Origin: Candidatus Zixiibacteriota bacterium
GTDB lineage: Bacteria; Zixibacteria; MSB-5A5; GN15; FEB-12
Reading direction: 5' to 3'
Length of the DNA: 64,000 nt
Assembly: GCA_024278935.1 (NCBI GenBank)
Contig: JAJRSF010000033.1
Span: 1 to 64,000, forward strand
Below, one piece after another: positions 9,368 through 18,384 of this stretch (the first letter of the stretch is position 1; every line of letters begins with the position of its first letter). The position numbers and the translations under genes were made by a program. The notes under the pieces were generated by a model. It was not told where the DNA came from and made no database searches. It saw only the letters and a program-made list of their open reading frames with translations.

Positions 9368-10057
9368 CTATCTATATGCTTTTACAAGGATTCTTCTTTC
9401 GGAAAAACCAGGAACTTTTCTGGCAGGTTTTAATTCATGGTCTCGATGAGTCCCAAGAACTTCCACTTTTGAAAAACCAGTTTGTTCTAAAATTTCTAAG
9501 ATAAAATTCTTTGTCGGAAGCATATGCAGATGACCTTTTTTACTCATCTTCCGTACTAAAGCCGAGAGTTCTGGGTGTTCCAACGGGACAGCTTCGACAA
9601 ATTCTAAAAATGCAATATTTTCGGTAAGGTCAAAAACTCTGTCTAAAACCTGCATTGGAAATTTCAAATGATGGAAGACTGCTAAAAATAGCACGTAATC
9701 AAAGCGGCCTAGCTCTTTCTTTTTAAGACTAAGTACATCAGTAGACAAAAAATCAACTTTGGAATTAAAAACTGACTTTACAAATTCAAATTTTTCTTTT
9801 GCTTTTGGGCTTTTATCAACTGCGATAATTTTTGAAGCACCTCGTTTTTCAAATTCAAACGAATAAAACCCTTCGTTGCAGCCAATATCTAATACTGATT
9901 TACCTGTTAAGTCAACAGGTAAATCCATAAGTTTAATTTTATCTGTTTCAGATTCACCAGTCTCCCCGTCGGTTACAACACCATCTCCAAGAGGAATAGA
10001 CTGATACCAATTATATTTCTTTGCTTTTTCTTTTAAATTTTTCATCACCAAGAGCAT
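9368..10057 (-). CDS. Class I SAM-dependent methyltransferase (CmoB/DUF1698-like)
   Basis: 229 residues with a Rossmann SAM site SVLDIGCNEGFYSFEF (about 72-90) followed by acidic IIAVDKS; the N-terminal WYQSIPLGDGVVT segment resembles the DUF1698/CmoB group. It lies 15 bases upstream of the histidine kinase and 10 bases downstream of the epimerase gene, so it is probably co-transcribed with the glycan and regulatory genes and may methylate a sugar or lipid intermediate, although a tRNA substrate cannot be excluded. An alternative ATG four codons in (10045) has similar merit. Confidence 0.85.
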   Translation of the reverse strand: MLLVMKNLKEKAKKYNWYQSIPLGDGVVTDGETGESETDKIKLMDLPVDLTGKSVLDIGCNEGFYSFEFEKRGASKIIAVDKSPKAKEKFEFVKSVFNSKVDFLSTDVLSLKKKELGRFDYVLFLAVFHHLKFPMQVLDRVFDLTENIAFLEFVEAVPLEHPELSALVRKMSKKGHLHMLPTKNFILEILEQTGFSKVEVLGTHRDHELKPARKVPGFSERRILVKAYR

Positions 10058-10067
10058 TTCCTATTAT

Positions 10068-11063
10068 TTAAGAATAATTTTCTTTAAACCATAAAATAGT
10101 TTTTTTCAGTCCCGCTTGAAACGGCTGAAATTTTTGTAATCCTAAAACTCTCTTCACTTTTGTTGGGTCAGCAAGAGTACAGGGATCATCGCCTGCTTTT
10201 TTATCTAAGAACTTCGGTTCTATATTAGTTTTGAGTATTTTCTGAATACCAGCAAGTAAATCATTGACCGATGTTAACTCCCCTGGTCCAACATTAAAAA
10301 CTTCACCAACAGCAGATTTTTTCCTAGATGCTAATCGTAATGCTTTTACAATATCACCTACGTAAACAAAGTCACGTGTCTGTTTGCCATCACCATAAAT
10401 CGTAGGTTGAATATCGCTTAAAAGTTTAGTAGCAAAACTAGGAATGACGTTTGAGTATTGTGAACGAGGATTTTGACGAGGGCCATAGACAGAAAAAAAC
10501 CTCATAGATACTGTTTCAACGCCGTATAGGTTCAAATATAAATCACAAAGTTGCTCACCTATCAATTTCGAAATGGCATACGGTGAAGATCCTTTTACAA
10601 TCATTGATTCTTTAAATGGAACTTTATTAGTAGCTCCATATACAGAAGCCGATGAGACGTACACAACTCTTTTGACTTTGTTGATTCTTGCGGCCTCTAA
10701 CACATTTTGAGTGCCGCCGATATTTACATCGGATGTTTCTATTGGGTTATCAACAGAATATGGTACAGATGATATTGCTGCAAGGTGGTATACTGTCACA
10801 GCACCTCGCATCGCATTTTTTAATCCTTTAAAATTGCGGACATCGTTGTTGACAAATTTTATATTTTTTAAGACAGGTAAAATATTTTTTTTTATACCTG
10901 TTGAAAGATTGTCATACACGACAACATCAAAATTATTTTTCACAAGATTTTCGACAAGATGCGAGCCAATAAAACCAGCACCACCTGTTACCAATACTTT
11001 TTTCTTTATTGATTTTTTGATATTATCGACCTCAAATTTAATTTGGTTGAATTTTATTAACAT
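10068..11063 (-). CDS. NAD-dependent nucleotide-sugar epimerase/dehydratase
   Basis: 331 residues of the extended short-chain dehydrogenase family. A short 20-residue extension precedes the NAD motif VLVTGGAGFIGSHL; the catalytic region has VSSASVYG (Ser) and YAISKLIGE (YxxxK). The FFSVYGPRQNP and GDGKQTRDFVYVGDI stretches are typical of UDP-glucose/UDP-GlcNAc 4-epimerases. It should supply an activated sugar to the glycosyltransferases downstream. Which C4 epimer pair it uses cannot be told. It appears to be the first gene of the locus. Confidence 0.9.
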   Translation of the reverse strand: MLIKFNQIKFEVDNIKKSIKKKVLVTGGAGFIGSHLVENLVKNNFDVVVYDNLSTGIKKNILPVLKNIKFVNNDVRNFKGLKNAMRGAVTVYHLAAISSVPYSVDNPIETSDVNIGGTQNVLEAARINKVKRVVYVSSASVYGATNKVPFKESMIVKGSSPYAISKLIGEQLCDLYLNLYGVETVSMRFFSVYGPRQNPRSQYSNVIPSFATKLLSDIQPTIYGDGKQTRDFVYVGDIVKALRLASRKKSAVGEVFNVGPGELTSVNDLLAGIQKILKTNIEPKFLDKKAGDDPCTLADPTKVKRVLGLQKFQPFQAGLKKTILWFKENYS

Positions 11064-11882
11064 CTTTAAGTATGTTAATATTGTTTTTTTTACAAGACAT
11101 TTTTTTTGAAGGGTAGAATTTGAGAATTTGCACTATATATAGAAAAAAATATTTCTTCTAAATTTTACGTATCAATTTTCTCGAAAATAATCAAAAAATT
11201 GCAATCTTATAAATTTTATTTTTTGCAATAACAGTTATTATAAGATTATATGTATCAAAAAAATATTGTTTTTTCAGGCACCAATGAAATGTTTATGTCG
11301 TTTCTTTCAATATGTATTAATTTTTTTTACAAATAGCGCTTTTCTATACTTATTATTTTTTATTCAGATTCTGCTCTTTTATTCGCTTATGCATAATGAT
11401 AATCCGATTTCAGGTTTATTGACCAGCATGTACATAATCACTTGCACTAAGGAAATTTAAACAATACTACTAAAATTTTCAATGTCATAATTTGTTCATA
11501 CACTGGAGTGACAGTACTAGAAGCACTCTCAGTTGATTTGATGATGCCTTGTTTACAACTGAATTGATCAGTTTATTTCGATTTAGAGATGGTGAATTCT
11601 CGATTTGGTAATGAATAAAACATTAAAGATTATTATTACAACCAATTAAAATTTAATGTATTTTTTGATTGATGACTTCTGCTCATATTTCTCTTTCCAA
11701 TTTATTCCTATTTTATATCTTAGTAAATATCTGTTTGCATATTTCCTTCATAAACATAATATTTTTAAATTTAAATATGATTTTAGTAATACTTATAAAA
11801 AACGTCCCCAATATGTCCCCGAACTATTTTACAATTTAATTTACAAGTGTAACTCTATGAACGTCATTTCCTTCGTAAGTTA
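11064..11882. other. Long AT-rich intergenic region
   Basis: About 820 bases without a convincing gene between the epimerase start and a tRNA. Short open frames on the plus strand (11266-11460, 11656-11901) have low-complexity Phe/Leu/Ile-rich products, no RBS, and one runs into the tRNA, so they are rejected. The promoter of the epimerase operon must lie at its left end, but no clear -35/-10 pair could be chosen. Confidence 0.6.
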
Positions 11883-11956
11883 TAGCGGCGCAGGGACTTG
11901 AACCCCGGACACTCGGATTATGATTCCGATGCTCTAACCAGCTGAGCTACGCCGCC
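11883..11956 (-). tRNA. tRNA-Met (CAT anticodon), probably elongator
   Basis: The minus strand folds as a full cloverleaf: 7-base acceptor arm starting GGCGGCG, D-arm GCTC/GAGC, anticodon stem TCGGA/TCCGA with loop ATCATAA (anticodon CAT), and T-arm with TTCAAGT. The 1-72 pair is G-U, not the C-A mismatch of initiator tRNA, and the body resembles elongator tRNA-Met. A tRNA-Ile with modified CAT is a less likely alternative. The 3' CCA is not encoded. Confidence 0.93.
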
Positions 11957-12332
11957 ATATTGTAAGAATTTTTAATGTAGGAATTATTTCGGTTCTGTCA
12001 AGTAAATAAAACAATTACATCTCCCCAAAAAACCTCCCAAACATAAGTAAAGGAGTTCCTCCTCACAAAGAACTCCTCAACTCCCATCTCTAAAAAAGTC
12101 ACCCTTTACCGCTATAATAATCTTATTAAAACAATAAACTTCAGTCTAATAGATAACAGATATAGTGCCAAAAAAACGAACAAGCTGTACGAATGGCTAT
12201 AACCGACTTATCTATATATGATTACGAGAGATATGACAATATTAGGATTCTGAGAATTATCAGGAGAATCGCATTTCCTGCGAGATTCAAACCCCTTACA
12301 AAACGCCCATATTTTATAACTTGTTGAAAGAC
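11957..12332. other. Intergenic region with hairpin and repeat fragment
   Basis: About 375 bases between the tRNA and the lpd terminator with no supported gene. It holds an inverted repeat AGGAGTTC/GAACTCCT (12052-12059 and 12071-12078) and, at about 12268-12290, a sequence with core TTTCCTGCGAGA that recurs at about 25309-25325 in slightly changed form. These look like remnants of small dispersed repeats. Confidence 0.5.
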
Positions 12333-12369
12333 AAAAAAATAACCGCCCACATTTCCTGCGGACGGTTAA
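12333..12369 (-). terminator. Rho-independent terminator of lpd
   Basis: On the minus strand, TTAACCG and CGGTTA arms close a hairpin that is followed directly by seven T residues, about 20 bases after the lpd stop codon. Confidence 0.85.
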
Positions 12370-12387
12370 TATCTATTAGAGCAATTT

Positions 12388-13782
12388 CTACTTCTTTTTC
12401 GGCTGATGCACCGACATTTTATGTACATCGTGGGCTGCTTCCATCACAGACTCGGAAATAACAGGATGTCCAAAGATAATTGAGCCTAATTGTTTAGCTG
12501 TCAACCCTTGATTCACAGCGACTACAGCAGAATGAATCACTTCGGTTGCGTGAACTCCAACAACATGAACACCGAGAACTTTATCTGTCTTTTTATCAGC
12601 GATAACTTTTACTTCACCGGCGATTTCATTTTCCGCATGAGCTTTTCCTAAAGCACGAAGTGGAAACTTACCGATAGCAAGTGTATGTTTCTCCGATGCT
12701 TGTGCTTCTGTCATTCCAACAGATGCAACTTCGGGATGGGTAAAAATAACCGATGGAACCCCGAGATAATTCTTTTTCACTTTTTCACCCAGAGCGTTAT
12801 CAACGGCAACGGTACCATCATGTGTCGCAGTATAAGCAAGCAAAATCTCGCCACGTACATCACCAATAGCAAAGATGTTTTTGATATTGGTACGCATATC
12901 ATCGGCAGTTTTGATCGAACCGTTTTTATTCATTTTAATACCGACATCTTCAAGCCCGATTTCTTCGGTATTAAACGCTCGCCCAATAGAGACAAGCACC
13001 TGATTCACTTCGATAGTTTTACCACCCGACAAATGAGCAGAGACACCATCAGGACCCGGAATTATTTTTTCTACTTTAGTCTTTGTATGTAATTTAATTT
13101 TCATCTTCTTGAGTTCACGCTCAAAAAGTTTCGATGAGTCGATATCTTCCATCGGCAAAGCATGGTCAAGCATTTCAACCATCGTCACATCAACCTCAAG
13201 CATCGAAAGCATACACGCCCACTCACAACCAATAACACCGGCACCAACAATCAAAATTGATTTCGGGAGGTTCTCAAGTTGAAGCAGATGATCCGATGTT
13301 AATATCCGTTTTCCATCTATTGGAAAACTCGGAATCGATGCTGCCCGTGAGCCGGTCGCAATGATAATATTGTCAGTAGTTAATTTTGTTTCTTTGCCAT
13401 CTTCATCGGTAACAGTTACTTCATTTTTGCCACTTACTTTACCTGAACCAATAATATGATCAACACCATGCGATTTAAAAAGTCCGCCGATTCCACCAAC
13501 AAGCCCGGAGACAATTTTGTCTTTTCTGGCAAGCATAAGGTTCCAGTCATAGACAGGCTTAGAGTCAAGAGATATTCCAAAAGCCGCCGCATGTTTCATT
13601 TTATTATATTGTTCTGCCGATGCAATCAACGCCTTAGATGGGATACATCCTTTGTTCAGACATACACCACCAAGTTTATCCATTTCAACAACCGCTACTT
13701 TGGCACCTTTGAGGGCAGCACGAATACCTGCGGTATAGCCACCGGGTCCGCCACCTATTATAATTATATTATATTGTGCTAT
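12388..13782 (-). CDS. lpd: Dihydrolipoamide dehydrogenase (E3), non-standard start codon
   Basis: About 464 residues if translated from AUA at 13782. The reading frame carries a complete N-terminal FAD motif (IIIIGGGPGGYTAG) upstream of the first ordinary ATG at 13683, followed by the redox disulfide GGVCLNKGCIPSK, the NAD motif VGAGVIGCEWA, the second FAD motif IFAIGDV and the C-terminal active site HPVISE. So the true start is upstream of 13683, but between the in-frame TAA and the FAD motif there is no ATG, GTG or TTG. A strong AAAGGAG stands 7 bases before ATA (and 4 before ATC at 13785); starting at ATA gives M-AQYNIIIIGGG, typical for E3. The enzyme reoxidises dihydrolipoamide in 2-oxoacid dehydrogenase or glycine cleavage complexes. 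Lipoyl synthase lies at 56892-57854. Confidence 0.93.
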   Translation of the reverse strand: MAQYNIIIIGGGPGGYTAGIRAALKGAKVAVVEMDKLGGVCLNKGCIPSKALIASAEQYNKMKHAAAFGISLDSKPVYDWNLMLARKDKIVSGLVGGIGGLFKSHGVDHIIGSGKVSGKNEVTVTDEDGKETKLTTDNIIIATGSRAASIPSFPIDGKRILTSDHLLQLENLPKSILIVGAGVIGCEWACMLSMLEVDVTMVEMLDHALPMEDIDSSKLFERELKKMKIKLHTKTKVEKIIPGPDGVSAHLSGGKTIEVNQVLVSIGRAFNTEEIGLEDVGIKMNKNGSIKTADDMRTNIKNIFAIGDVRGEILLAYTATHDGTVAVDNALGEKVKKNYLGVPSVIFTHPEVASVGMTEAQASEKHTLAIGKFPLRALGKAHAENEIAGEVKVIADKKTDKVLGVHVVGVHATEVIHSAVVAVNQGLTAKQLGSIIFGHPVISESVMEAAHDVHKMSVHQPKKK

Positions 13783-13855
13783 GATAAAACTCCTTTAATT
13801 ACTTTCATTTAACGCCCTAATGTATACCTAAATACGACATATGGCAAGAAAATGA

Positions 13856-13887
13856 TAAAAAACACCGCCCTCTTAAGAAGAACGGTT
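13856..13887 (-). terminator. Probable terminator after the lipoprotein gene
   Basis: On the minus strand an imperfect hairpin (ACCGTTCTT with AAGAGGGCGGT) is followed by a run of T residues, about 25 bases after the stop codon of the lipoprotein gene. Confidence 0.65.
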
Positions 13888-13912
13888 TTAGAAAATCGGT
13901 CTATTATAACTA

Positions 13913-14467
13913 TTACGAATCAGATGCGTTCACTGTAATAATAACTCGTATTGAATCAATAGCTCCACCATTCCCACTTGTACCACCTTCAGCAAAGCCG
14001 TAAAAGTTGAAACTGCCATCAAACATCATCTGCTTCATTTTATCAAGATTTTTGATATAGGTAAAAGACTCGGCATAGCTGACATATTTAGTTGATTGAG
14101 TCGTTGCTGTTGCGGGAAGAACTGTTAAAGTATCAAAAATAAGAAATTTTGTCGTACTTGCTTCGGCACAAGTTACATCCTGACAGCTCATATCATAATC
14201 ATCCATATATGCCCAATAAGACCATTCGGTAGATTCATTATTTGTAATCCACAATTCAAAGCCAACAATTTCAATTTTATCTAATTTATCTCGATGCTCT
14301 TCCCAATCGGCATTATCTGACAAGTTGATTGCTTCAGGATAAAAACCTGATTGGGTAGTGAATTCAAACGTTTCAACAATGACAAATGTACCGGAAACCA
14401 AACAACCTACAGTAAATAATGCGAGCAGGATAATAGTCCCCATCAAAATCATATTTTTCATTTTCAT
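13913..14467 (-). CDS. Putative lipoprotein, unknown function
   Basis: 184 residues with a hydrophobic signal ending in a lipobox-like LFTVGC (Cys22), so it is probably a lipid-anchored envelope protein. The rest is rich in Thr/Ser and beta-type segments and carries no motif I recognise. It lies 14 bases after a beta-barrel gene and probably forms a two-gene operon with it, which suggests an outer-membrane partner role. No function can be given. Confidence 0.75.
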   Translation of the reverse strand: MKMKNMILMGTIILLALFTVGCLVSGTFVIVETFEFTTQSGFYPEAINLSDNADWEEHRDKLDKIEIVGFELWITNNESTEWSYWAYMDDYDMSCQDVTCAEASTTKFLIFDTLTVLPATATTQSTKYVSYAESFTYIKNLDKMKQMMFDGSFNFYGFAEGGTSGNGGAIDSIRVIITVNASDS

Positions 14468-14481
14468 AATTTTTTATCTCC

Positions 14482-15042
14482 TTACTTCGTAAAGTAGTAA
14501 TTTAGTCCGACAGTTGCCGAAGCTGATTTTTTTGAACCGCCACCATCAGATGGAATAACATACAGTTTCCCTCTGACATCAAGAGACATAGCAGATGTAA
14601 TACCAAGCCCTATTCCCACACCACCTGAATAGCCAACATCGGTTTCATCCTGCAAAGCAATATCTCGTTGAACATTATAGTACCCGATACCAAGAATAAG
14701 ATAACTGCGTAATCCGCTCCCACTCCCGCCGCCGATGATTCCGTCAACCCCATACGATGTTACTTTCGACCCTTCAAATCCATCGTATAGACCTACTAAT
14801 TCAGGGTCATCCGTTGTAGGAGTCCCATATTTTTCAAAGGTAATATTTGGCTCTACAATCAGAATTGACCCAAGAGAGTAGATTGCTTTAAAACTAAATG
14901 TAGTGCCGGAACTCTGATCATCTTGTACGATTGGGTATAGTACCCCGGCGTTTACGCCAAGCCCAAATGTCGCCGATCGAGTCTGGGCAACTCCATTGCC
15001 TACAATAAAAAGTAAGCAAATCAAAATAAATATTTTTTTCAT
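14482..15042 (-). CDS. Small outer-membrane beta-barrel protein
   Basis: 186 residues with a signal peptide (cleavage near GVAQ-TRS), alternating hydrophobic/polar beta strands, glycine-rich turns and a C-terminal aromatic ending LNYYFTK (aromatic near the end, typical of barrels inserted by BamA). This is the general pattern of 8-strand OmpA/OmpX-like barrels. It is divergent from the XRE-cupin gene, across a 226-base region that contains that gene's promoter. Role unknown. Confidence 0.75.
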   Translation of the reverse strand: MKKIFILICLLFIVGNGVAQTRSATFGLGVNAGVLYPIVQDDQSSGTTFSFKAIYSLGSILIVEPNITFEKYGTPTTDDPELVGLYDGFEGSKVTSYGVDGIIGGGSGSGLRSYLILGIGYYNVQRDIALQDETDVGYSGGVGIGLGITSAMSLDVRGKLYVIPSDGGGSKKSASATVGLNYYFTK

Positions 15043-15173
15043 ATTTCCTCTATTAAGGTATAAAATTATTCTCGTTTTATCTATTCGTAAGAAATGCTTG
15101 AACTTAATTCAAATCTACTAATTTTATTGGTATTTAAGCAAGTTTTTTCATCGTCAGGACACAAAATAAGCAC

Positions 15174-15201
15174 TTGACATTTAAGCAAAATTTAGTATCA
15201 T
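15174..15201 (+). promoter_or_regulatory. Sigma70-type promoter of the spermidine locus
   Basis: TTGACA (15174-15179) and TATCAT (15196-15201) are separated by 16 bases and point toward the XRE-cupin gene, whose start is about 65 bases farther on. Confidence 0.7.
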
Positions 15202-15211
15202 AGTCCGCTTT

Positions 15212-15243
15212 TACTAAACTTAGAAGAACACTATACTAAACTT
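15212..15243 (+). promoter_or_regulatory. Direct repeat, possible operator of the XRE-cupin regulator
   Basis: TACTAAACTT occurs twice (15212-15221 and 15234-15243), 22 bases apart, that is about two helical turns on the same face. It lies just downstream of the promoter and before the regulator gene, where an autoregulator could block transcription. The repeat is seen; its role is inference. Confidence 0.45.
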
Positions 15244-15268
15244 TCAAACTGAAAATGATTGCGCTAAT

Positions 15269-15817
15269 ATGAATTTTGAACTCGGTAAAAAAATAAAATC
15301 GCTACGGCTAACATCGGAATTGACCCAGGAAGAACTCGCTAATCGAGCCAAACTGACCAAAGGGTTTATTTCGCAAGTGGAAAATGAAAATTTCGAGATT
15401 TCGATTTCTCTTGAATCACTTTCTGATATTTTAGATGCTCTCGGGATTTCTTTATCAGAATTTTTCAAAGAAACCAAAGAACCGCAGATTGTCTTTTCAA
15501 AAAAGGAACGAATCTCGGTTGATAATACCGGGGCAAATAAATTTGAACTTTTAGTCGCTGGTTCTACTCATAATGAGATGGATCCAATAATTGTTGAGTT
15601 ACTTCCAAATGAAAAACTTGATAAAGCCAACCCGCATCAGGGTGAACAGTTTGGATATGTTTTAAAAGGAACCGTGACTCTGGTAAAAGACAAAATTGAA
15701 TATACTATTACAAAAAATAATTGTTTCTATTTTGTATCAGACAAAAAGCATCAATTATTAAATAATAGTGATAAACCAGCCCAATTTATTTGGGTTGTGA
15801 CGCCACCACAAATGTAA
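15269..15817 (+). CDS. XRE-family regulator with C-terminal cupin domain
   Basis: 182 residues: helix-turn-helix of the XRE type at about 7-61 (ELTQEELANRAKLTKGFISQVEN) and a cupin barrel at about 105-178 (HQGEQFGYVLKGTVTLV, then HQLLNNSDKPAQFIWV). This architecture is that of PuuR/SutR-like regulators that bind small ligands in the cupin. Being the first gene before speD, the decarboxylase and speE, it probably controls the spermidine locus in response to a polyamine or related metabolite. A direct repeat in its leader is a candidate operator. Start has no strong RBS. Confidence 0.92.
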   Translation: MNFELGKKIKSLRLTSELTQEELANRAKLTKGFISQVENENFEISISLESLSDILDALGISLSEFFKETKEPQIVFSKKERISVDNTGANKFELLVAGSTHNEMDPIIVELLPNEKLDKANPHQGEQFGYVLKGTVTLVKDKIEYTITKNNCFYFVSDKKHQLLNNSDKPAQFIWVVTPPQM

Positions 15818-15856
15818 TGTAATTTTGATTATATATTTTGAAAGTGAGACCATAGT

Positions 15857-16255
15857 ATGAAAATTTTAGGTAGACATTTAATCGTTGAGTATGCCGAATG
15901 CAACAACAAACTGCTCAATGACCTTACACAGCTCGAACAATTCTTAAACGAATCTGTTAGTAAAGCAGGGGCTACAATCGTCAGTTCAAAGGTCCACAAC
16001 TACAACCCCCAGGGTGTATCGGGCGTAGTTGTCATAGCGGAATCACATCTTTCTATTCACACATGGCCGGAATATAGCTACGCCGCAGTTGACTTTTTCA
16101 CCTGTGGTGATACTGTTGATCCGTACAAAGCGTTTGAATATATGAAAGAGATGCTTGAGTCAAAAACTGCAACAGTAAAAGAACTCAAACGCGGAATTCC
16201 ATCTGACCATGATGAAATTATCGCCCACAAACCACTAACTTCCCAATCTGCGTAG
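15857..16255 (+). CDS. speD: S-adenosylmethionine decarboxylase proenzyme (short prokaryotic type)
   Basis: 132 residues, the size of the short SpeD/SpeH class. The self-cleavage site is visible as AESHLSIHTWPEY with Glu62-Ser63; Ser63 becomes the pyruvoyl group. The catalytic Cys is in FFTCGD. It makes decarboxylated AdoMet, the aminopropyl donor for spermidine synthase two genes downstream. It follows the regulator by 39 bases and is followed after 8 bases by the decarboxylase gene. Confidence 0.97.
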   Translation: MKILGRHLIVEYAECNNKLLNDLTQLEQFLNESVSKAGATIVSSKVHNYNPQGVSGVVVIAESHLSIHTWPEYSYAAVDFFTCGDTVDPYKAFEYMKEMLESKTATVKELKRGIPSDHDEIIAHKPLTSQSA

Positions 16256-16263
16256 GTAATTGT

Positions 16264-17430
16264 ATGACTCATTCAATCACATTCTCAGAAGTTGAAAAAA
16301 AAGCACTCCACAATGGTGTCAACTTTAAAGAGATAAAAGAACTCTTCCATAAAAAAGAAAACACGACTCCTACGCTTATTCTCTCTCGTTCTGAAATTGG
16401 AAAAAATTATGACTCCTTAGTCGCTGCTCTCCCTCGGGTCAATATTCACTACGCCGTAAAACCAAACGCACATGATGCAATACTATCAGAGATTTATAAC
16501 CGTGGTGGAAATTTTGATGTCTGCTCCGCCGGTGAAATTGACAAAGTTTTACAAACCGGTATTGACCCAACGACGCTTATACATTCGCATCCGATAAAAT
16601 CTATCCCGGAGTTTGACTATGCTGTCGAGAAAGGGCTGGAACTTTTTGTCGTTGATAACTTAGAAGAAATTGAAAAATTCAAACGGTACGATAAAAAACT
16701 CAAAGTGCTTATCCGTTTTCGAATCAACACCAACGCAACTGCGGTCGTAAACCTACAGTACAAGTTCGGATGTCAAACCGATGATGTCCTCACCCTCGCT
16801 CGCAAGATCAAAGAAGCAGGCCATGAATTTTACGGACTCTGTTTTCATATCGGTTCGCAATGCACCTATTCAGAGAACTATGTCAAAGCTATCGAATCGG
16901 CTCACGCCCTTATCGCACAACTCGACAACGAAGGCTTCGACACCCGAATGCTAGACATCGGTGGTGGCTTCCCGGTTGAATATACCGAACCAACAATTCC
17001 GATTGATGAATTCTGCCAACCAATAGCAACTGCACTCGACAAACATATCCGCCCGGGCATACAAGTTATCTCAGAACCGGGACGCTATATCTCCGCATCA
17101 CCTGTGACGCTTATCTGCTCTATCATTGGCAAAGCGGAGCGTGATGGCAAAATGTGGTACTACCTCGACGACGGCCTCTACTCGACCTTCTCGGGCATCC
17201 TCTATGACCAATGCCAGTACCCTGTCGTGAGCAACGCCGTAGGTGAGCACAAGCTCTCGGTACTCTCTGGACCAACCTGCGATTCATTTGATGTCATGTA
17301 CGACGGACTGATGATACCCGAACACAATATCGGCGACAAACTGATGTTCACATCGACTGGTGCTTATTGCGAAGTATCAGGTTCAAATTTTAACTCACTC
17401 AGCCGACCGGAATATCTTGTCATAGATTAA
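16264..17430 (+). CDS. PLP-dependent ornithine (or lysine/ornithine) decarboxylase, fold III
   Basis: 388 residues of the alanine-racemase-fold decarboxylases. The PLP lysine is in YAVKPNAH (Lys66), the phosphate-binding loop follows IGGGF, and EPGRY plus GPTCDSFD (the substrate-side Cys from the neighbouring subunit of the dimer) are present. The length and GPTCDS motif fit eukaryote-like ornithine decarboxylase rather than the longer arginine enzyme. It supplies putrescine to speE, encoded 10 bases downstream. Activity on lysine cannot be excluded. Confidence 0.93.
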   Translation: MTHSITFSEVEKKALHNGVNFKEIKELFHKKENTTPTLILSRSEIGKNYDSLVAALPRVNIHYAVKPNAHDAILSEIYNRGGNFDVCSAGEIDKVLQTGIDPTTLIHSHPIKSIPEFDYAVEKGLELFVVDNLEEIEKFKRYDKKLKVLIRFRINTNATAVVNLQYKFGCQTDDVLTLARKIKEAGHEFYGLCFHIGSQCTYSENYVKAIESAHALIAQLDNEGFDTRMLDIGGGFPVEYTEPTIPIDEFCQPIATALDKHIRPGIQVISEPGRYISASPVTLICSIIGKAERDGKMWYYLDDGLYSTFSGILYDQCQYPVVSNAVGEHKLSVLSGPTCDSFDVMYDGLMIPEHNIGDKLMFTSTGAYCEVSGSNFNSLSRPEYLVID

Positions 17431-17440
17431 GGAAAACAAA

Positions 17441-18333
17441 ATGCAAAACGATAAAAAAAATTATATCACCGAAGATGGCATGACCGATCTCTGGAATGTC
17501 TGGTACTCTGAACTTCATGACGGTGCTTCAGGACTAACAGTCAAAATTGAAAAAGTTATAGAATCGACTCAGTCGGAATTTCAGCGTATCGATGTTATCA
17601 ACACTAAAGATTTTGGCAAGATGCTTGTTCTCTACGGTTCTCTTATGGTCTGCGACAACGACAACAATGCCTACAACGAAATGATTTCTCATATCCCACT
17701 TTTTTCTCATCCATCGCCTAAGAAAGTGCTTATCATTGGTGGAGGTGACTGCGGTGCTTTGACCGAAGTGTTAAAACATCCGCAAGTTGAACAATGCACC
17801 ATGTGTGAGATTGATGAAAAAGTTGTCGAGGTTTCCAAAAGACATTTTCCATACCTGACAAAAGGATTAGATGACTCCCGTGCGAATCTTTTATTTGCTG
17901 ACGGGAAAAAGTTTATCGAAGAGTCCGATGAGAAATTTGACATCATTATCTTAGACCTTTCAGACCCGGTCGGACCGGCTGCTGATCTTTTCCAAAAAGA
18001 GTTTCACCAGAAAGTTTATGACTGTCTGGGCGATGACGGCATCTTGGTTGCCCAAACAGAATCACCATTCTATAATAAAAAAACAGTCACATCGCTTTTT
18101 GAAAACTTATCCGATATCTTTCCGATTACAAAAATGTACACTTGTTTTATGCCGATATATCCATCATCATATTGGTCGTTCGGATTCTGTTCTAAAAATA
18201 TGACCCGCTCAAAGATTTCGACCAAGAACGTTACGATGAACTCAAGATAGACACCAAGTATTATAATAACGATATGCATTACGGTGCCTTTGCCCTTCCA
18301 CAATTTGTCAAAGAACTCCTACCAAAGGGTTAA
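17441..18333 (+). CDS. speE: Spermidine synthase, C-terminus displaced by a -1 frameshift
   Basis: The N-terminal 250 residues are a normal spermidine synthase: small beta domain, SAM-binding VLIIGGGDCGALTEVLKH, acidic CEIDEKVVEVSKRHFP and catalytic LDLSDPVGPA. At AAAAA (18194-18198) the frame shifts: the conceptual frame ends at 18250 with an unrelated tail, while the -1 frame continues with KYDPLKDF and ends GAFALPQFVKELLPKG at 18333, the expected family C-terminus. One missing A in the run explains it. It transfers aminopropyl from decarboxylated AdoMet to putrescine. Programmed slippage is less likely because the site is a poor heptamer. Confidence 0.92.
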
Positions 18334-18346
18334 AATTATCTGTACC

Positions 18347-18365
18347 GACAGGGCATTGCCCTGTC
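18347..18365. repeat. Intergenic palindrome, copy 1
   Basis: GACAGGGCATTGCCCTGTC is a hairpin-forming palindrome found identically at 37513-37531. It lies between speE and the amidotransferase gene. Confidence 0.8.
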
Positions 18366-18384
18366 TATAAAGATGTAAGCATTT

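Noticed and set aside
11266-11460. Open frame of 64 codons
   Set aside because: Low-complexity Phe/Leu-rich product in AT-rich DNA, no RBS.
11656-11901. Open frame of 81 codons
   Set aside because: Overlaps the tRNA gene and has no RBS or recognisable sequence.
12052-12078. Hairpin as a terminator of the tRNA
   Set aside because: It is upstream of the tRNA on its strand and has no T run.
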